From Thermodesulfobacterium thermophilum DSM 1276 (lineage in GTDB: Bacteria > Desulfobacterota > Thermodesulfobacteria > Thermodesulfobacteriales > Thermodesulfobacteriaceae): DNA of 64,000 nucleotides. Below, piece by piece: positions 52,901 to 61,669 of the stretch (its first letter is position 1; each line of letters starts with the position of its first letter). The notes beneath the pieces are model-generated. The model saw only the letters and a list, made by a program, of their open reading frames with translations, did no database searches and was not told the DNA's origin. The stretch lies in NCBI RefSeq assembly GCF_000421605.1, contig NZ_ATXI01000001.1, positions 97,835 through 161,834 on the forward strand. Direction: 5' to 3'. The translations under genes were made by a program, and so were the position numbers.

Positions 52901-54502
52901 TTATTTAATTTTCGTAAGAACTGTTTCCTTTAGATACTCTACCCTTTTTTCAGGATAGTCTATCAAATAATGAGTCCCACGAGATTCCAGACGGGCTTGA
53001 GCAGACTTTATGATGATTTCAGCCACCATACACAGATTTTTGAGTTCCATCACGTCAAGGTTTAAGTAAAGTCCTTCCCAGTTGGCTTCTATTTCTCTTT
53101 GAATAAACTCAAGTCTTTTTCTCGCAAACTCCAACATCTTCAAACTTCTTATTATACCTACAAAATCCCACATCACCTTTCTGATCAAATCCCAGTTATG
53201 AGAAATAAACACCATCTCTTCCTTGATTTCTTTGATGATAGGGTCTTTTATCTTAGGTAAGGTAAAGGAGGTTTCCCTGATTTCAGGCCAAAGTTCTCTG
53301 ATTTTAAGACTTGCTTGATGAGCAAAACAGATGCCTTCTAAAAGAGAATTAGAGGCTAATCGGTTTGCTCCATGAAGACCTGTATAGGCACATTCCCCCA
53401 CGGCAAAAAGGTTAGGGATGTCAGTCTGACCCCAAAGATTGGTATAAATCCCTCCACAAAGATAATGAGCAGCAGGCACTACAGGGATAGGTTGAGAGGT
53501 AATATCTATCCCATATTTCAAACAAGTTTCATAGATCTGTGGGAACCTCTTTTTTACGTAGTCCGAAGGTAAATGGGTAATGTCAAGATAGACACACTCA
53601 GCACCGGTCTTTTTTAACTCCATGTCTATCGCTCGGGTCACCACATCTCTTGGGGCTAATTCTTTTCTTACCGGGTCGTATTTATGCATAAATCTTTTCC
53701 CTTCGGCGTTAAGCAAAACCGCTCCCTCTCCTCTTAAGGACTCTGAAATTAGAAAATTCTTAGCTTTAGGGTGATAAAGACAGGTAGGATGAAATTGAAT
53801 AAACTCCATGTTAGCAACCCTACATCCTAAAGAATAAGCCATCGCAATCCCATCACCGGTTGAGGTATCAGGATTACTGGTGTAAAGATAGACTTTACCT
53901 ACCCCTCCCGTACAAAGTACTATCACCTTAGCGAGTATTATTAGAGGTTTGGATTGATTAAGGTCAAGCACTAATCCACCTATCACCTTAGGCCTTGAAC
54001 TTCCTCTTTTTTTGTCTCCAAGAATCTTTACTACAAAATGGTTTTCTAAAATTTCTATATTTTGTTCTTCAAAAACTCTTTCAAGCAAGGTCTTTTCTAT
54101 AGCCCTTCCTGTATAATCTCCTACATGGAGGATCCGTCTCCTTGAATGGCCTCCTTCAAGGGTTAGATGGTATTTTTGAGGATTTTCAGGGTCTCTGTCA
54201 AAAGAAACTCCCCAGGTTATAAGATCTTTTATCCTGTCAGGAGCAGACTTAACCACCAACTCTACTGTCTCTCTTTTACATATTCCGTCCCCTGCTATCA
54301 TCGTATCTTGAATATGCAACTCAAAACTATCATCTTCTCCCATAACACAGGCAATTCCACCTTGAGCAAGAGAAGTTGCTGTTTCAAAAACCCTCTTTTT
54401 AGCAAGTACAGTAATATGTCCTAAATCCTTTAATTTTAAAGCTAAACTTAAACCTGCAATACCTGTACCTACGATCAAAACATCGGTTTTTTTTATCTCC
54501 AT
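52901..54502 (-). CDS. nadB: L-aspartate oxidase
   Basis: It starts de novo NAD synthesis by oxidising aspartate to iminoaspartate. The 533 residues have an FAD-binding N-terminus (DVLIVGTGIAGLSLALKL), LAQGGIACVMGEDDSFE (in part: LAQGGIACVMG), the HVGDYTGRAIE block, the conserved EFIQFHPTCL, AHYLCGGIYTNLWGQT and GANRLASNSLLEG, and a helical C-terminal domain. Because residues in the AAHYLCGG and RLASNSLLEG regions match NadB rather than succinate dehydrogenase, the call is firm. nadA and nadC are not in the window. Confidence 0.96.
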   Translation of the reverse strand: MEIKKTDVLIVGTGIAGLSLALKLKDLGHITVLAKKRVFETATSLAQGGIACVMGEDDSFELHIQDTMIAGDGICKRETVELVVKSAPDRIKDLITWGVSFDRDPENPQKYHLTLEGGHSRRRILHVGDYTGRAIEKTLLERVFEEQNIEILENHFVVKILGDKKRGSSRPKVIGGLVLDLNQSKPLIILAKVIVLCTGGVGKVYLYTSNPDTSTGDGIAMAYSLGCRVANMEFIQFHPTCLYHPKAKNFLISESLRGEGAVLLNAEGKRFMHKYDPVRKELAPRDVVTRAIDMELKKTGAECVYLDITHLPSDYVKKRFPQIYETCLKYGIDITSQPIPVVPAAHYLCGGIYTNLWGQTDIPNLFAVGECAYTGLHGANRLASNSLLEGICFAHQASLKIRELWPEIRETSFTLPKIKDPIIKEIKEEMVFISHNWDLIRKVMWDFVGIIRSLKMLEFARKRLEFIQREIEANWEGLYLNLDVMELKNLCMVAEIIIKSAQARLESRGTHYLIDYPEKRVEYLKETVLTKIK

Positions 54503-54507
54503 TTCTT

Positions 54508-55830
54508 TTATTTCTCTCTTTGATGTTCTATTTTTGGTTTTCTCTGGAGGAAGATCTCGAGAAGTTCTGGTCCAGACTTTATGTAATAAGGTGAACGATA
54601 GGCTTCTTTTTCACAAAACTTTAAGTCCTTTTTCTTTTCTTTATCTCTTACAGAATCAAAAATCGCAAAAGGTACAGGCTTTGATGAATGGGTCCTGATA
54701 GAGATAGGTGTGAGATGGTCACAACAAACAAGAATTCTATATTTATCTGTAATCTCTATAATTCTTTCCATAAAATATCTTACAACCCTACGGTCAAACT
54801 CATTTATGGCTCTAATCTTTTTTTCAAGAGAACCTTCATGAGAAACCTCGTCAGGAGCCTCTACATGGATCACCACAAAGTCATATTCCTTTAATGCTTC
54901 GACTGCATAATCTACCTTACCTTCATAGTTGGTATCTAAATATCCTGTTGCCCCTGGCACGTTTATAACCGACATCCCAGAAAGTACAGCCAACCCTTTT
55001 ATCAAGTCTACGGCTGAAATCACCGCACCTTTAAGCTGCCATTTTTCCTCAAAAGGTTCTAAGGTCGGAGTCCTACCCTGTCCCCAAGGCCAGATAGCAT
55101 TAGCAGGAAGAAGATTTTCCATCTTCCTTCTCTGATTGATAGGGTGTTTTTCTAAAATCTCTATAGCTTTTAGAATATAATCCTTTAAAAAAGGTTCCTC
55201 ATCATAGGAACTAAAGGCAAACCACACGTTTTTACCTAAAAGATCATGAGGAGGGTAAGTATGCAAGCCACCGGAACCTCCTCTCCAGATCAAAATATGT
55301 CTATAGCTGACTCCAGGTATAATTTCTATCTTTTCGTTAGAGATGTTCCGATTGATGGCCTCAATCAACTCTACAGCCTCTTCTGTAGAGATATGCCCAG
55401 CAGAATAGTCTTCCATGATAAGTTCTTCCCCTTCAAGCTTAAGGGTTACCAGATTACATCTATAGGCTACATCTTCAGGTTTTAGGACAATTCCACGGCT
55501 CGCGGCTTCTATAGGCCCTCTTCCAGTATATTTTTCTTCTGGAGGGTAGCCTAAAAGCCCCATAATGGCTACGTCTGAACCTGGATGCATTCCTGGAGAA
55601 ACGGTCTGACAATGTCCTATCATACCGTAAGAGGCTATAAAATCCATACCAGGAGTGATAGCTACCTCAAGAGGAGTTTTCCAGTCGAGTTCTTGAACCG
55701 GAAAATCTCCCATACCATCTCCTATAATCATCACATACTTATAACCTTCTAAACTTTCTTCATGCAATTCCCTTTTATCTAAACTGTGTTGCTCCAAATC
55801 CACCGCCTCTTTTTTCTTTTTTCTTCCCAT
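54508..55830 (-). CDS. apgM: Cofactor-independent phosphoglycerate mutase (archaeal ApgM type)
   Basis: It interconverts 3- and 2-phosphoglycerate. The 440 residues are of the alkaline-phosphatase superfamily: YVMIIGDGMGDFPVQELDWKTPLE (in part: IIGDGMGDFPV, metal Asp), MHPGSDVAIMGLLGYPPE with the phosphate-accepting Ser (in GSDVA), YTGRGPIEAASRG, VVIHVEAPDEVSHEG and CCDHLTPISIRTHSSKPVPFAI. The N-terminus has a Lys-rich tail of about 25 residues. This ApgM form is common in archaea and deep-branching bacteria. Confidence 0.94.
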   Translation of the reverse strand: MGRKKKKEAVDLEQHSLDKRELHEESLEGYKYVMIIGDGMGDFPVQELDWKTPLEVAITPGMDFIASYGMIGHCQTVSPGMHPGSDVAIMGLLGYPPEEKYTGRGPIEAASRGIVLKPEDVAYRCNLVTLKLEGEELIMEDYSAGHISTEEAVELIEAINRNISNEKIEIIPGVSYRHILIWRGGSGGLHTYPPHDLLGKNVWFAFSSYDEEPFLKDYILKAIEILEKHPINQRRKMENLLPANAIWPWGQGRTPTLEPFEEKWQLKGAVISAVDLIKGLAVLSGMSVINVPGATGYLDTNYEGKVDYAVEALKEYDFVVIHVEAPDEVSHEGSLEKKIRAINEFDRRVVRYFMERIIEITDKYRILVCCDHLTPISIRTHSSKPVPFAIFDSVRDKEKKKDLKFCEKEAYRSPYYIKSGPELLEIFLQRKPKIEHQREK

Positions 55831-55843
55831 AAAAAACCTCCTG

Positions 55844-56554
55844 TTAAAAAATCTTAGCTAAAACAAAGGATAGTTTAAAAAATAAGAAAAAAATCAAGGT
55901 TAACAAGACCTGAGAAAAAAAATCCGTAGGTGCAATCAACAAAGATATCCCATAAAAAAAGCCAAGAAAATAAACCCTCCGTTTTTGGTAGAACTCTTTG
56001 GTAACGATTTCCTCTTTAATAAGCAAGGCAAAAAGCAAGGGAAGTTGAAAAAACACTATCGAAAAAAGAAGAACCCTTAAGATAAAAAATAAAAAATAGT
56101 TAATCTTAAGATTGGCTTCGAAGTTGCTTCCAAAAAACAGAAAAATCTTTATAAGAAAAGGAACAAAAACCAAATATCCTACACAAAGCCCGATCAAAGC
56201 CAGTCCTAAAGAAAGAAAAAAAACCTTTCTAAAAAAAACCTTCTCAGGCTCGTAAAACTCTGAAGAGATCACCTTCCAAACCTTTAAAAGGAAAAAAGGT
56301 AAAATTACGATAAGAGCCAGATAAAAAGAGGCACGCAATAAAACAAAAAGGGCCTCTTCCAAGGAGGTAAAGACTAAAGGCTGTCCTTGAATGACCTTAA
56401 AATAAGGAAAAAGTAGATAAGGAAATAGATAAGGTAAGGCTAAAAAAAAACCTAACCACAACCCTAAAAAGATCAGGCCATAAAGGATTATCTCTCTTCT
56501 TATTTTAGCTAAAACATCTACCGCTAAGATTTTAGGAAGGTTTATCTTGCTCAT
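55844..56554 (-). CDS. tatC: TatC family translocase, divergent copy 2
   Basis: This is a 236-residue six-segment membrane protein, tatB-linked. The layout is TatC (SLEEALFVLLRASFYLA, then LLIAPTDFFSQVLLTL at TM5, matching the TP-D-F-SQ motif). Two conserved positions differ from copy 1: EP becomes EA in the first periplasmic loop, and the membrane FExP Glu becomes Gln (IVFFQLPLLF). Start ATG 56554 overlaps the end of tatB by 23 nt; a TTG four codons upstream (56566) is an alternative start. It may serve a subset of Tat substrates or be specialised. Confidence 0.82.
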   Translation of the reverse strand: MSKINLPKILAVDVLAKIRREIILYGLIFLGLWLGFFLALPYLFPYLLFPYFKVIQGQPLVFTSLEEALFVLLRASFYLALIVILPFFLLKVWKVISSEFYEPEKVFFRKVFFLSLGLALIGLCVGYLVFVPFLIKIFLFFGSNFEANLKINYFLFFILRVLLFSIVFFQLPLLFALLIKEEIVTKEFYQKRRVYFLGFFYGISLLIAPTDFFSQVLLTLIFFLFFKLSFVLAKIF

Positions 56555-56840
56555 CTTTTTTATCAAGGACTTTAAAAGGTTCTTGAGAAATTTCTTTTAT
56601 AGGAACGTCTATCACCGAGGTTGTCTCTTCTTTTAGATGTTCTATCTCCTTTTTAGCCTCAGTCAACTCCTTCCCAACCTCATCAACCTCAAGTTCTCTT
56701 TTAATCTCTTCTATACTTTTTCTAAGCTCTATAGAAAGTTTAGCCAAAAATTTACCCAGTTCAGGCAGCCTCTCAGGACCAAGAACGATAAGTGCAACCA
56801 GGAAAAGGACCACCAATTCTGAAAAACCTATGTTAAACAT
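56532..56840 (-). CDS. tatB: Sec-independent protein translocase TatB (or TatA)
   Basis: This 102-residue protein has a single N-terminal membrane segment (FNIGFSELVVLFLVALIVLG), the hinge LGPERLPELGK, an amphipathic helix (FLAKLSIELRKSIEEIKREL) and a charged tail. The conserved Glu in FSELVVL and the PERLPELGK stretch fit TatB (FDIGF-like start) over TatA. It lies 3 nt downstream of alr and overlaps tatC copy 2. Confidence 0.88.
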   Translation of the reverse strand: MFNIGFSELVVLFLVALIVLGPERLPELGKFLAKLSIELRKSIEEIKRELEVDEVGKELTEAKKEIEHLKEETTSVIDVPIKEISQEPFKVLDKKDEQDKPS

Positions 56841-56843
56841 AAC

Positions 56844-57956
56844 CTAATCCTGCCTGTATTCCCTGGGTATAGACCTTCCTAAGCTACAAAAAAACTCATA
56901 ACAGATAGTCCCGCCAAGGGCTGCCAACTCCTCTGCAGGAACTTCTCGATTTTTTCCACCAAGAAGGATGACTTCTTCTCCTACTTGAGGGCTCTCAACC
57001 TCAGTTAAATCCACGTAAAGTGCTTTCATAGAGATAGTCCCTACTACCTTGACCCTTCGATTTCTAAAAAAAACGAATCCCTTGTTTCCTAAACTTCTTA
57101 AATAGCCGTCTCCATAACCTACAGGCACCACCCCTAAGAGGGTTTCTCTCTCTGCTTTAAAGGTAGGACCGTATCCGGCGTAATCTCCTTTACGCAACCT
57201 CTTTAACTCAACGATACGAGACCTTAAGGTCATCACAGGATACAACTTGATTTTATCTCGGGCAGAAAGGTCTGGATAACCTCCGTAAAGACTAACCCCT
57301 GGTCTTACCAAATTTCCCTTTTCAGATAAAAAGATAATCCCTCCTGAGTTGGCAAAATGGATAAAAGTAGGATTGAGGTTGTTTTGCTTAAGTAATTCTA
57401 AAGTTTTTTTAAAATTAGTAAGTTGTAGTTGGGTTAGTTCTGAATCAGGTTTTTCAGAACAAGAAAGATGAGTCATTAGCCCTGTTAAGGATAAAAAATC
57501 GGTGTTTCTAAGTTTCTCAATGCATATGGGAAGGTCTTCTATTTTCACCCCAAACCGGTGCATCCCTGTGTCTACTTTTAGATGAAAAGCCACCTTTTGT
57601 TGCCTTTTTTTAGCCTCCTCTTCCAGCCATTCTAAGGACTCAAAACTGGTAACCACCGGAGTTATCTCAAGTTCAAACATATAGGTTAACCAGCTTTTTT
57701 CAAAACCAGAAAGCAGTAATAAAGGTTGCCTAAAACCAGCCTCTCTTAAAAGAAAAGCCTCCTGAGGTTCAGAGAGCCCAAAACCCCAAATCTCTTCTTC
57801 TGAAAGGGTTTTAGCAACCTCTATAAGCCCATGCCCATAGGCATCATTTTTGATAACAGGAAGAACCTTAGTACCTTCAGGTAAAAACCTTTTTAAGGCC
57901 CTTAAGTTCTTTTTTATGTTTCCTAAAGAGATTTCCAGTTTTTTATACCAGAAAAT
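56844..57956 (-). CDS. alr: Alanine racemase, with a non-canonical ATT start
   Basis: It makes D-alanine for peptidoglycan. Read from the inferred start it is 370 aa, the normal length. The N-terminus is FWYKKLEISLGNIKKNLRAL, then the PLP lysine motif VIKNDAYGHGL, YGGYPD / RKGDYAGYGPTF (catalytic Tyr) and VGYGDGYLRSLGNKG. The first ATG/GTG/TTG in this frame is at 57680, which would delete the PLP lysine. Upstream, AGGAGG (57964-57969) is followed 7 nt later by ATT (57954-57956); ATA at 57962 is the only other candidate. The frame joins the end of trxB (6 nt overlap region) and tatB follows 3 nt later. Confidence 0.88.
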   Translation of the reverse strand: MFWYKKLEISLGNIKKNLRALKRFLPEGTKVLPVIKNDAYGHGLIEVAKTLSEEEIWGFGLSEPQEAFLLREAGFRQPLLLLSGFEKSWLTYMFELEITPVVTSFESLEWLEEEAKKRQQKVAFHLKVDTGMHRFGVKIEDLPICIEKLRNTDFLSLTGLMTHLSCSEKPDSELTQLQLTNFKKTLELLKQNNLNPTFIHFANSGGIIFLSEKGNLVRPGVSLYGGYPDLSARDKIKLYPVMTLRSRIVELKRLRKGDYAGYGPTFKAERETLLGVVPVGYGDGYLRSLGNKGFVFFRNRRVKVVGTISMKALYVDLTEVESPQVGEEVILLGGKNREVPAEELAALGGTICYEFFCSLGRSIPREYRQD

Positions 57957-57969
57957 TTTTATCCCTCCT
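57954..57969 (-). promoter_or_regulatory. alr: alr ribosome binding site and predicted ATT start codon
   Basis: AGGAGG (57964-57969), a 7-nt spacer and ATT (57954-57956). This is the only place near the family N-terminus with a good ribosome site; the trxB stop TAA (57959-57961) lies within the spacer. Confidence 0.6.
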
Positions 57970-58879
57970 TTAAGTTCTTTAAAACCTGTTTTACATAATC
58001 AGAGGCAGAAAGCCCTGCTACACATCCTTCCCCTACAGCCTTTGCTAACTGAAGTGGAGGACCTGTAAGGTCTCCACAGGCAAACACCCCATGGACGTTG
58101 GTTTGCATCTTTCTGTCTACTATTACATAACTAAATGTTTCAGGGTCAAGCTCAACCCCAATAGGGGCAAGAAGTTCTATCGGACCTTTAGCACCTATCT
58201 CTATAAAAATCCCATCTAACTCCAACTGAGTCTCATCCTCAAAAACAACTCCTTTTACCTCGTTATCTCCCATGATCTCTACAGGTTTTTTCTCTAAAAC
58301 CTCTATATTAGCAACTATCAATTCAGAAAAAGATTCTTCAGATACAGGTTTTAACCCATAAAAATAAACTTTATCTGCAAACTTTTTTAAGGTTTTAGCC
58401 CCATGGATTGCGGCACTACCGTCTCCTATAACCAACACCTTCTTTCCTCTATAAAACCAGGCATCACAATCGGCACAATAAGAAACCCCTTTCCCTACAA
58501 ACTTTTCTTCTTGTTTAAATACCCTTTTTTTTCTCTTAACTCCCATAGCAAGGATAAGTGAAAGAGAGGTGATCTCCCTTTCCTTTTCGGTAACCAGTTT
58601 AAAACCCAAGTCTAAAGGTTCTATACTAACCACATCTTCCAAAATAAGCTCTACCCCAAACTTTTTCACTGCCTTTAGACCTTCTTCAAGTAAAACCTTA
58701 CCGTCTACCTTTTCAGAAAACCCAAAGTAATTCTCTATATGTGCCGACCAAAGAGCACTTTCTTCGGTTTTTCCTAACAAAACCACCTTATGTTTCCTTC
58801 TGCAAGCGTGCAATCCCGCCTGAATTCCAGCAGGACCTACACCTATGATGGCAATCTCATAATCATAGTTAAATGTCAT
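57959..58879 (-). CDS. Thioredoxin reductase-like FAD/NAD(P)-dependent disulfide oxidoreductase
   Basis: It has 306 residues: FAD-binding AIIGVGPAGIQAGLHACRR (8-26), redox-active disulfide CADC in GVSYCADCDAWFYRGKKVLVIGDGSAAI, where the following GDGSAA is the NAD(P) motif, and GVFACGDLTGPPLQLAKAVGEG at the end. The order and spacing match TrxB. The NAD(P) motif and CADC (not CATC/CAVC) are a small variation; the physiological partner thioredoxin is not in the window. It is flanked by yacG and alr. Confidence 0.88.
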   Translation of the reverse strand: MTFNYDYEIAIIGVGPAGIQAGLHACRRKHKVVLLGKTEESALWSAHIENYFGFSEKVDGKVLLEEGLKAVKKFGVELILEDVVSIEPLDLGFKLVTEKEREITSLSLILAMGVKRKKRVFKQEEKFVGKGVSYCADCDAWFYRGKKVLVIGDGSAAIHGAKTLKKFADKVYFYGLKPVSEESFSELIVANIEVLEKKPVEIMGDNEVKGVVFEDETQLELDGIFIEIGAKGPIELLAPIGVELDPETFSYVIVDRKMQTNVHGVFACGDLTGPPLQLAKAVGEGCVAGLSASDYVKQVLKNLKEG

Positions 58880-58882
58880 TGT

Positions 58883-59083
58883 TTATCCTCTATCTTTTAT
58901 TTTTTTGTCTACGTAAACTTCCTCTTGAGGTAAAGGCTTCTCCAGCCATTCCTTTTCTTCTCTTATTTTATACTCCTCCTTTAGCCAGTTGTAAAGGTCT
59001 GCAAGTTTACACTCCTTAGAACAAAAAGGACGATAGGGATTGTTTTTTAACTTTATCTTTTTATGACAGATGGGACATTTCAT
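58883..59083 (-). CDS. yacG: YacG-type zinc-binding protein (DNA gyrase inhibitor family)
   Basis: It has 66 residues with the YacG C-x2-C-x15-C-x3-C zinc ligands: MKCPICHKKIKLKNNPYRPFCSKECKLADLYNWL (in part: CPICHKKIKL, FCSKECKLADLYNWL), a DLYNWL helix and an acidic/basic C-terminal tail. E. coli YacG binds GyrB and blocks gyrase. It is 3 nt upstream of the trxB-like gene. Confidence 0.85.
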   Translation of the reverse strand: MKCPICHKKIKLKNNPYRPFCSKECKLADLYNWLKEEYKIREEKEWLEKPLPQEEVYVDKKIKDRG

Positions 59084-59104
59084 TGGTTTTTACCTATGCT
59101 TGAT

Positions 59105-60067
59105 TTATATTACCAACCAAACCGCCCGGTCCTCAAAATAGGTAGTTACTTTATGACTTACTGAACCTAAGAAAAACTTGGTTAAACCTCCCATTCCTCT
59201 TCTTCCAAGTACTATAGTAGAATAATCCCCTTTTTTAGCCATTTTGATGATCTCTGCCGCAGGCCCCAAAAAACCTCTTTTCATTATAAGTCTAATTTTT
59301 TCCTTAGGCAGACCATTTTCTAAGATAAGATTGTTGGCTTTGGTTAAAAAATCCTGATATTCAGGATGTTTTAACTCCTTTAAAGCCTCAGAAAAACTAC
59401 CTTCGAAACTTTTTTTAGAGGAAAAAGGATAAAAAATGTGAAAAAAGGTAATCTCTGCCTCTGGATGAAAAGAAAGGATAAAACTTATATAATCAACCAC
59501 CCTTAAACCCATCTCTCCAAGGTCTAAGCCTACTAAAAATTTTTTATTCCATCGTTCTCCTCTGATTAACCAAATTGGTAGACAACACTTTTCAAGTAGT
59601 CTATGAGTCACTCCCCCTATAAAATAGGTACTAAGCTTAGAAAGACCTCTTCTTCCTACCACAATACCATCAAAAAGATTTTCCCGAGCTATCCTTAAGA
59701 TATCTTCTGCCAAGGGCCCTACCCGAAATTGGACCTTAAAAAACACCTTTCCCCTGACATACTTTTCTAAAGAACTAACCACGTTTTTTAACTCTTTTTC
59801 TGTATTTAAAAAAACTTCACGAGCTTTTTTTTCTATCTCATCTTCTCTTTTAAACTTCTTCATCAAACTTGTTTCCCACTGGGATGAAGTTTTATCTGGA
59901 TGTTCTATTAGTTTAAGGACCGTTATGTTTAGCTCGGTTTGATAAAAAACCTGTTTTAAATAGGATAAAGCACGATAACTTGATGGACTACCATCATAAC
60001 AAAGTAATACATGAGGAATCACCTTGCTAATTTCTTGTCTTTCTTCAGGTTGGGTTTGATTAAACAT
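59105..60067 (-). CDS. Tandem universal stress protein (two Usp domains)
   Basis: This 320-residue cytoplasmic protein consists of two Usp domains (about 20-165 and 175-320). Each has the start VLLCYDGS-like or FLVGLDLG and the ATP-binding end GIVVGRRGLSKLSTYFIGGVTHRLLEKC and TIVLGRRGMGGLTKFFLGSVSHKV (G-x2-G-x9-G-S/T). Both ATP motifs are complete, so both halves could bind ATP. It overlaps argH by 8 nt. Confidence 0.92.
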   Translation of the reverse strand: MFNQTQPEERQEISKVIPHVLLCYDGSPSSYRALSYLKQVFYQTELNITVLKLIEHPDKTSSQWETSLMKKFKREDEIEKKAREVFLNTEKELKNVVSSLEKYVRGKVFFKVQFRVGPLAEDILRIARENLFDGIVVGRRGLSKLSTYFIGGVTHRLLEKCCLPIWLIRGERWNKKFLVGLDLGEMGLRVVDYISFILSFHPEAEITFFHIFYPFSSKKSFEGSFSEALKELKHPEYQDFLTKANNLILENGLPKEKIRLIMKRGFLGPAAEIIKMAKKGDYSTIVLGRRGMGGLTKFFLGSVSHKVTTYFEDRAVWLVI

Positions 60068-61466
60068 TAAACTTTTCAGAAAGGTCTTTTTTAGCAGATT
60101 CTATCGCTTGTTTTACCACGTTAAAACCTGTCCCACCCAAGATCTCTCTTCTTTTTATAGCATTTTCTATGGTAAGCCAGTTATATACATCTGCTTCTAT
60201 CCTATCAGAAAAGGCTTTAAACTCAGAAAGGGTTAAATTTTCTAAGTTCTTTTTCTCTTTTTCTGCATAATAAACGATCTGTCCGGTTATATGATGAGCA
60301 TTCCTAAAGGGGATACCTTTATTTACCAGATAGTCGGCAAGTTCGGTAGCTAAAAGATACCCTTGGGAAAGATACCTTTCTATGTTTTCTTTCTTTAGGA
60401 TTAAACCTGAGACCATCAAAGACATAAGCCTTAAACATTGCCAGGTAGTCTTAACAGCCTTAAAAACAGGAGGTTTATCTTCTTGCATATCACGGTTATA
60501 ACTTAAAGGCAGACCTTTCATCAAACCCCAAAGTTGGTTAAAAGCTGCGTTTACTGAAGAGGCCTTTCCACGAATAAGCTCAGCTCCGTCAGGATTTTTC
60601 TTTTGAGGCATAAGAGAACTTCCGGTACAAAACCTGTCAGGAAGGTCGATAAAGGAAAATTCAGGGCTCATCCAGATGATAAGCTCTTCACACCAACGAG
60701 AAAGGTCTAACATTATAACACTTAACACAAAAAGAAGCTCTAACGCAAAATCCCTTGAACTAACAGCAAACACACTATTTTGGGTTGGCTCTACAAAACC
60801 AAGTTTCTCTGCAAGCTTTTTTCGGTCTATCCCAAAGGCACAACCTGCAAAAGCAGAACTACCAAGAGGACAAATCTTTAGCCGTTTTTCGTAGTCTTCT
60901 ATCCTCTGAAAATGATATTTCATCATCTCATAGTAAGCCATGATCCAGTGAGAAAAAAGAACTGGCTGGGCATGCTGAAGGTGGGTAAAACCAGGCATTA
61001 TAACTCCATAATATTCCTCTGCCTTGTCTACAGTCGCTTGCATCAAACTTTTTAATTCTATCTTTATTTCTTTTACCCGGTCAGCTAAATACAGTCTGAA
61101 ATCTGTTACCACCTGCTCGTTTCTGCTTCTTCCTGTATGAAGTTTATAAGCTACTTCTCCTATTTTTTCAAAAAGGGCCTTCTCTATATTCATGTGAACG
61201 TCTTCATATTCTTTACGAAAGAGAAAAAGTCCTGCTTTTATTTCTTCCTCTATTTCAAGAAGACCCTTTTTGATAGTAAGACATTCCTCTTCTAAAAGAA
61301 CCCCTGCCTCTTTCAAAGCCTCAGCATAGGCAAGGCTTGCCTTGATCTCATACAAGGCTAACTCATGATCAAAGGATATGGATTCTGAAAATTCTTCGAA
61401 AAATTTATCAACTTCTTCTTGAAACCTACCTCCCCAAGGTTTTGCCTCAATCCCCCCCATAATCAT
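60060..61466 (-). CDS. argH: Argininosuccinate lyase
   Basis: It performs the last step of arginine synthesis. The 468 residues open KPWGGRFQEEVDKFFEEFSES and show LHTGRSRNEQV, FTHLQHAQPV, the catalytic loop SSLMPQKKNPDGAELIRGKAS and PLSYNRDMQEDKP. The signature SSLMPQKKNPD is complete. It is the first gene of the long minus-strand operon ending at 52.6 kb. The ribosome site is modest (GAAGG at about 61477). Confidence 0.97.
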   Translation of the reverse strand: MIMGGIEAKPWGGRFQEEVDKFFEEFSESISFDHELALYEIKASLAYAEALKEAGVLLEEECLTIKKGLLEIEEEIKAGLFLFRKEYEDVHMNIEKALFEKIGEVAYKLHTGRSRNEQVVTDFRLYLADRVKEIKIELKSLMQATVDKAEEYYGVIMPGFTHLQHAQPVLFSHWIMAYYEMMKYHFQRIEDYEKRLKICPLGSSAFAGCAFGIDRKKLAEKLGFVEPTQNSVFAVSSRDFALELLFVLSVIMLDLSRWCEELIIWMSPEFSFIDLPDRFCTGSSLMPQKKNPDGAELIRGKASSVNAAFNQLWGLMKGLPLSYNRDMQEDKPPVFKAVKTTWQCLRLMSLMVSGLILKKENIERYLSQGYLLATELADYLVNKGIPFRNAHHITGQIVYYAEKEKKNLENLTLSEFKAFSDRIEADVYNWLTIENAIKRREILGGTGFNVVKQAIESAKKDLSEKFNV

Positions 61467-61512
61467 TTTATTTTAACCTTCTTTTAAAAAAAATAAACCT
61501 GATAATTTTGAA

Positions 61513-61518
61513 ATTATA
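61513..61518 (-). promoter_or_regulatory. TATAAT box upstream of argH
   Basis: A perfect TATAAT reads on the minus strand 47 nt upstream of the argH ATG; no convincing -35 is visible. Together with the queC promoter on the other strand it accounts for the 203-bp divergent gap. Confidence 0.35.
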
Positions 61519-61606
61519 ACCTAAAAGCAGTTATCCTAAATATCTTGTAATCCTTTAGATGCTATAGTTAACAAATTTAAAAAAGGCACAAACTCTGTTT
61601 TTGTGG

Positions 61607-61634
61607 TTGAAATCCAAGGGGAATATGATAAAAT
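61607..61634 (+). promoter_or_regulatory. Predicted promoter of queC-ykgJ
   Basis: TTGAAA (61607-61612), a 16-bp spacer and TAAAAT (61629-61634) lie 35 nt before the ATG. No preQ1 riboswitch-like sequence is seen. Confidence 0.5.
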
Positions 61635-61669
61635 AAATTTGTTTCTTAAAATTTTTTTTTGGAAATAAA

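Noticed and set aside
56844..57680. Alanine racemase as a 278-aa protein starting at ATG 57680
   Set aside because: This start would remove the PLP-binding lysine motif and the first 92 residues, which are present in frame upstream and match the family.
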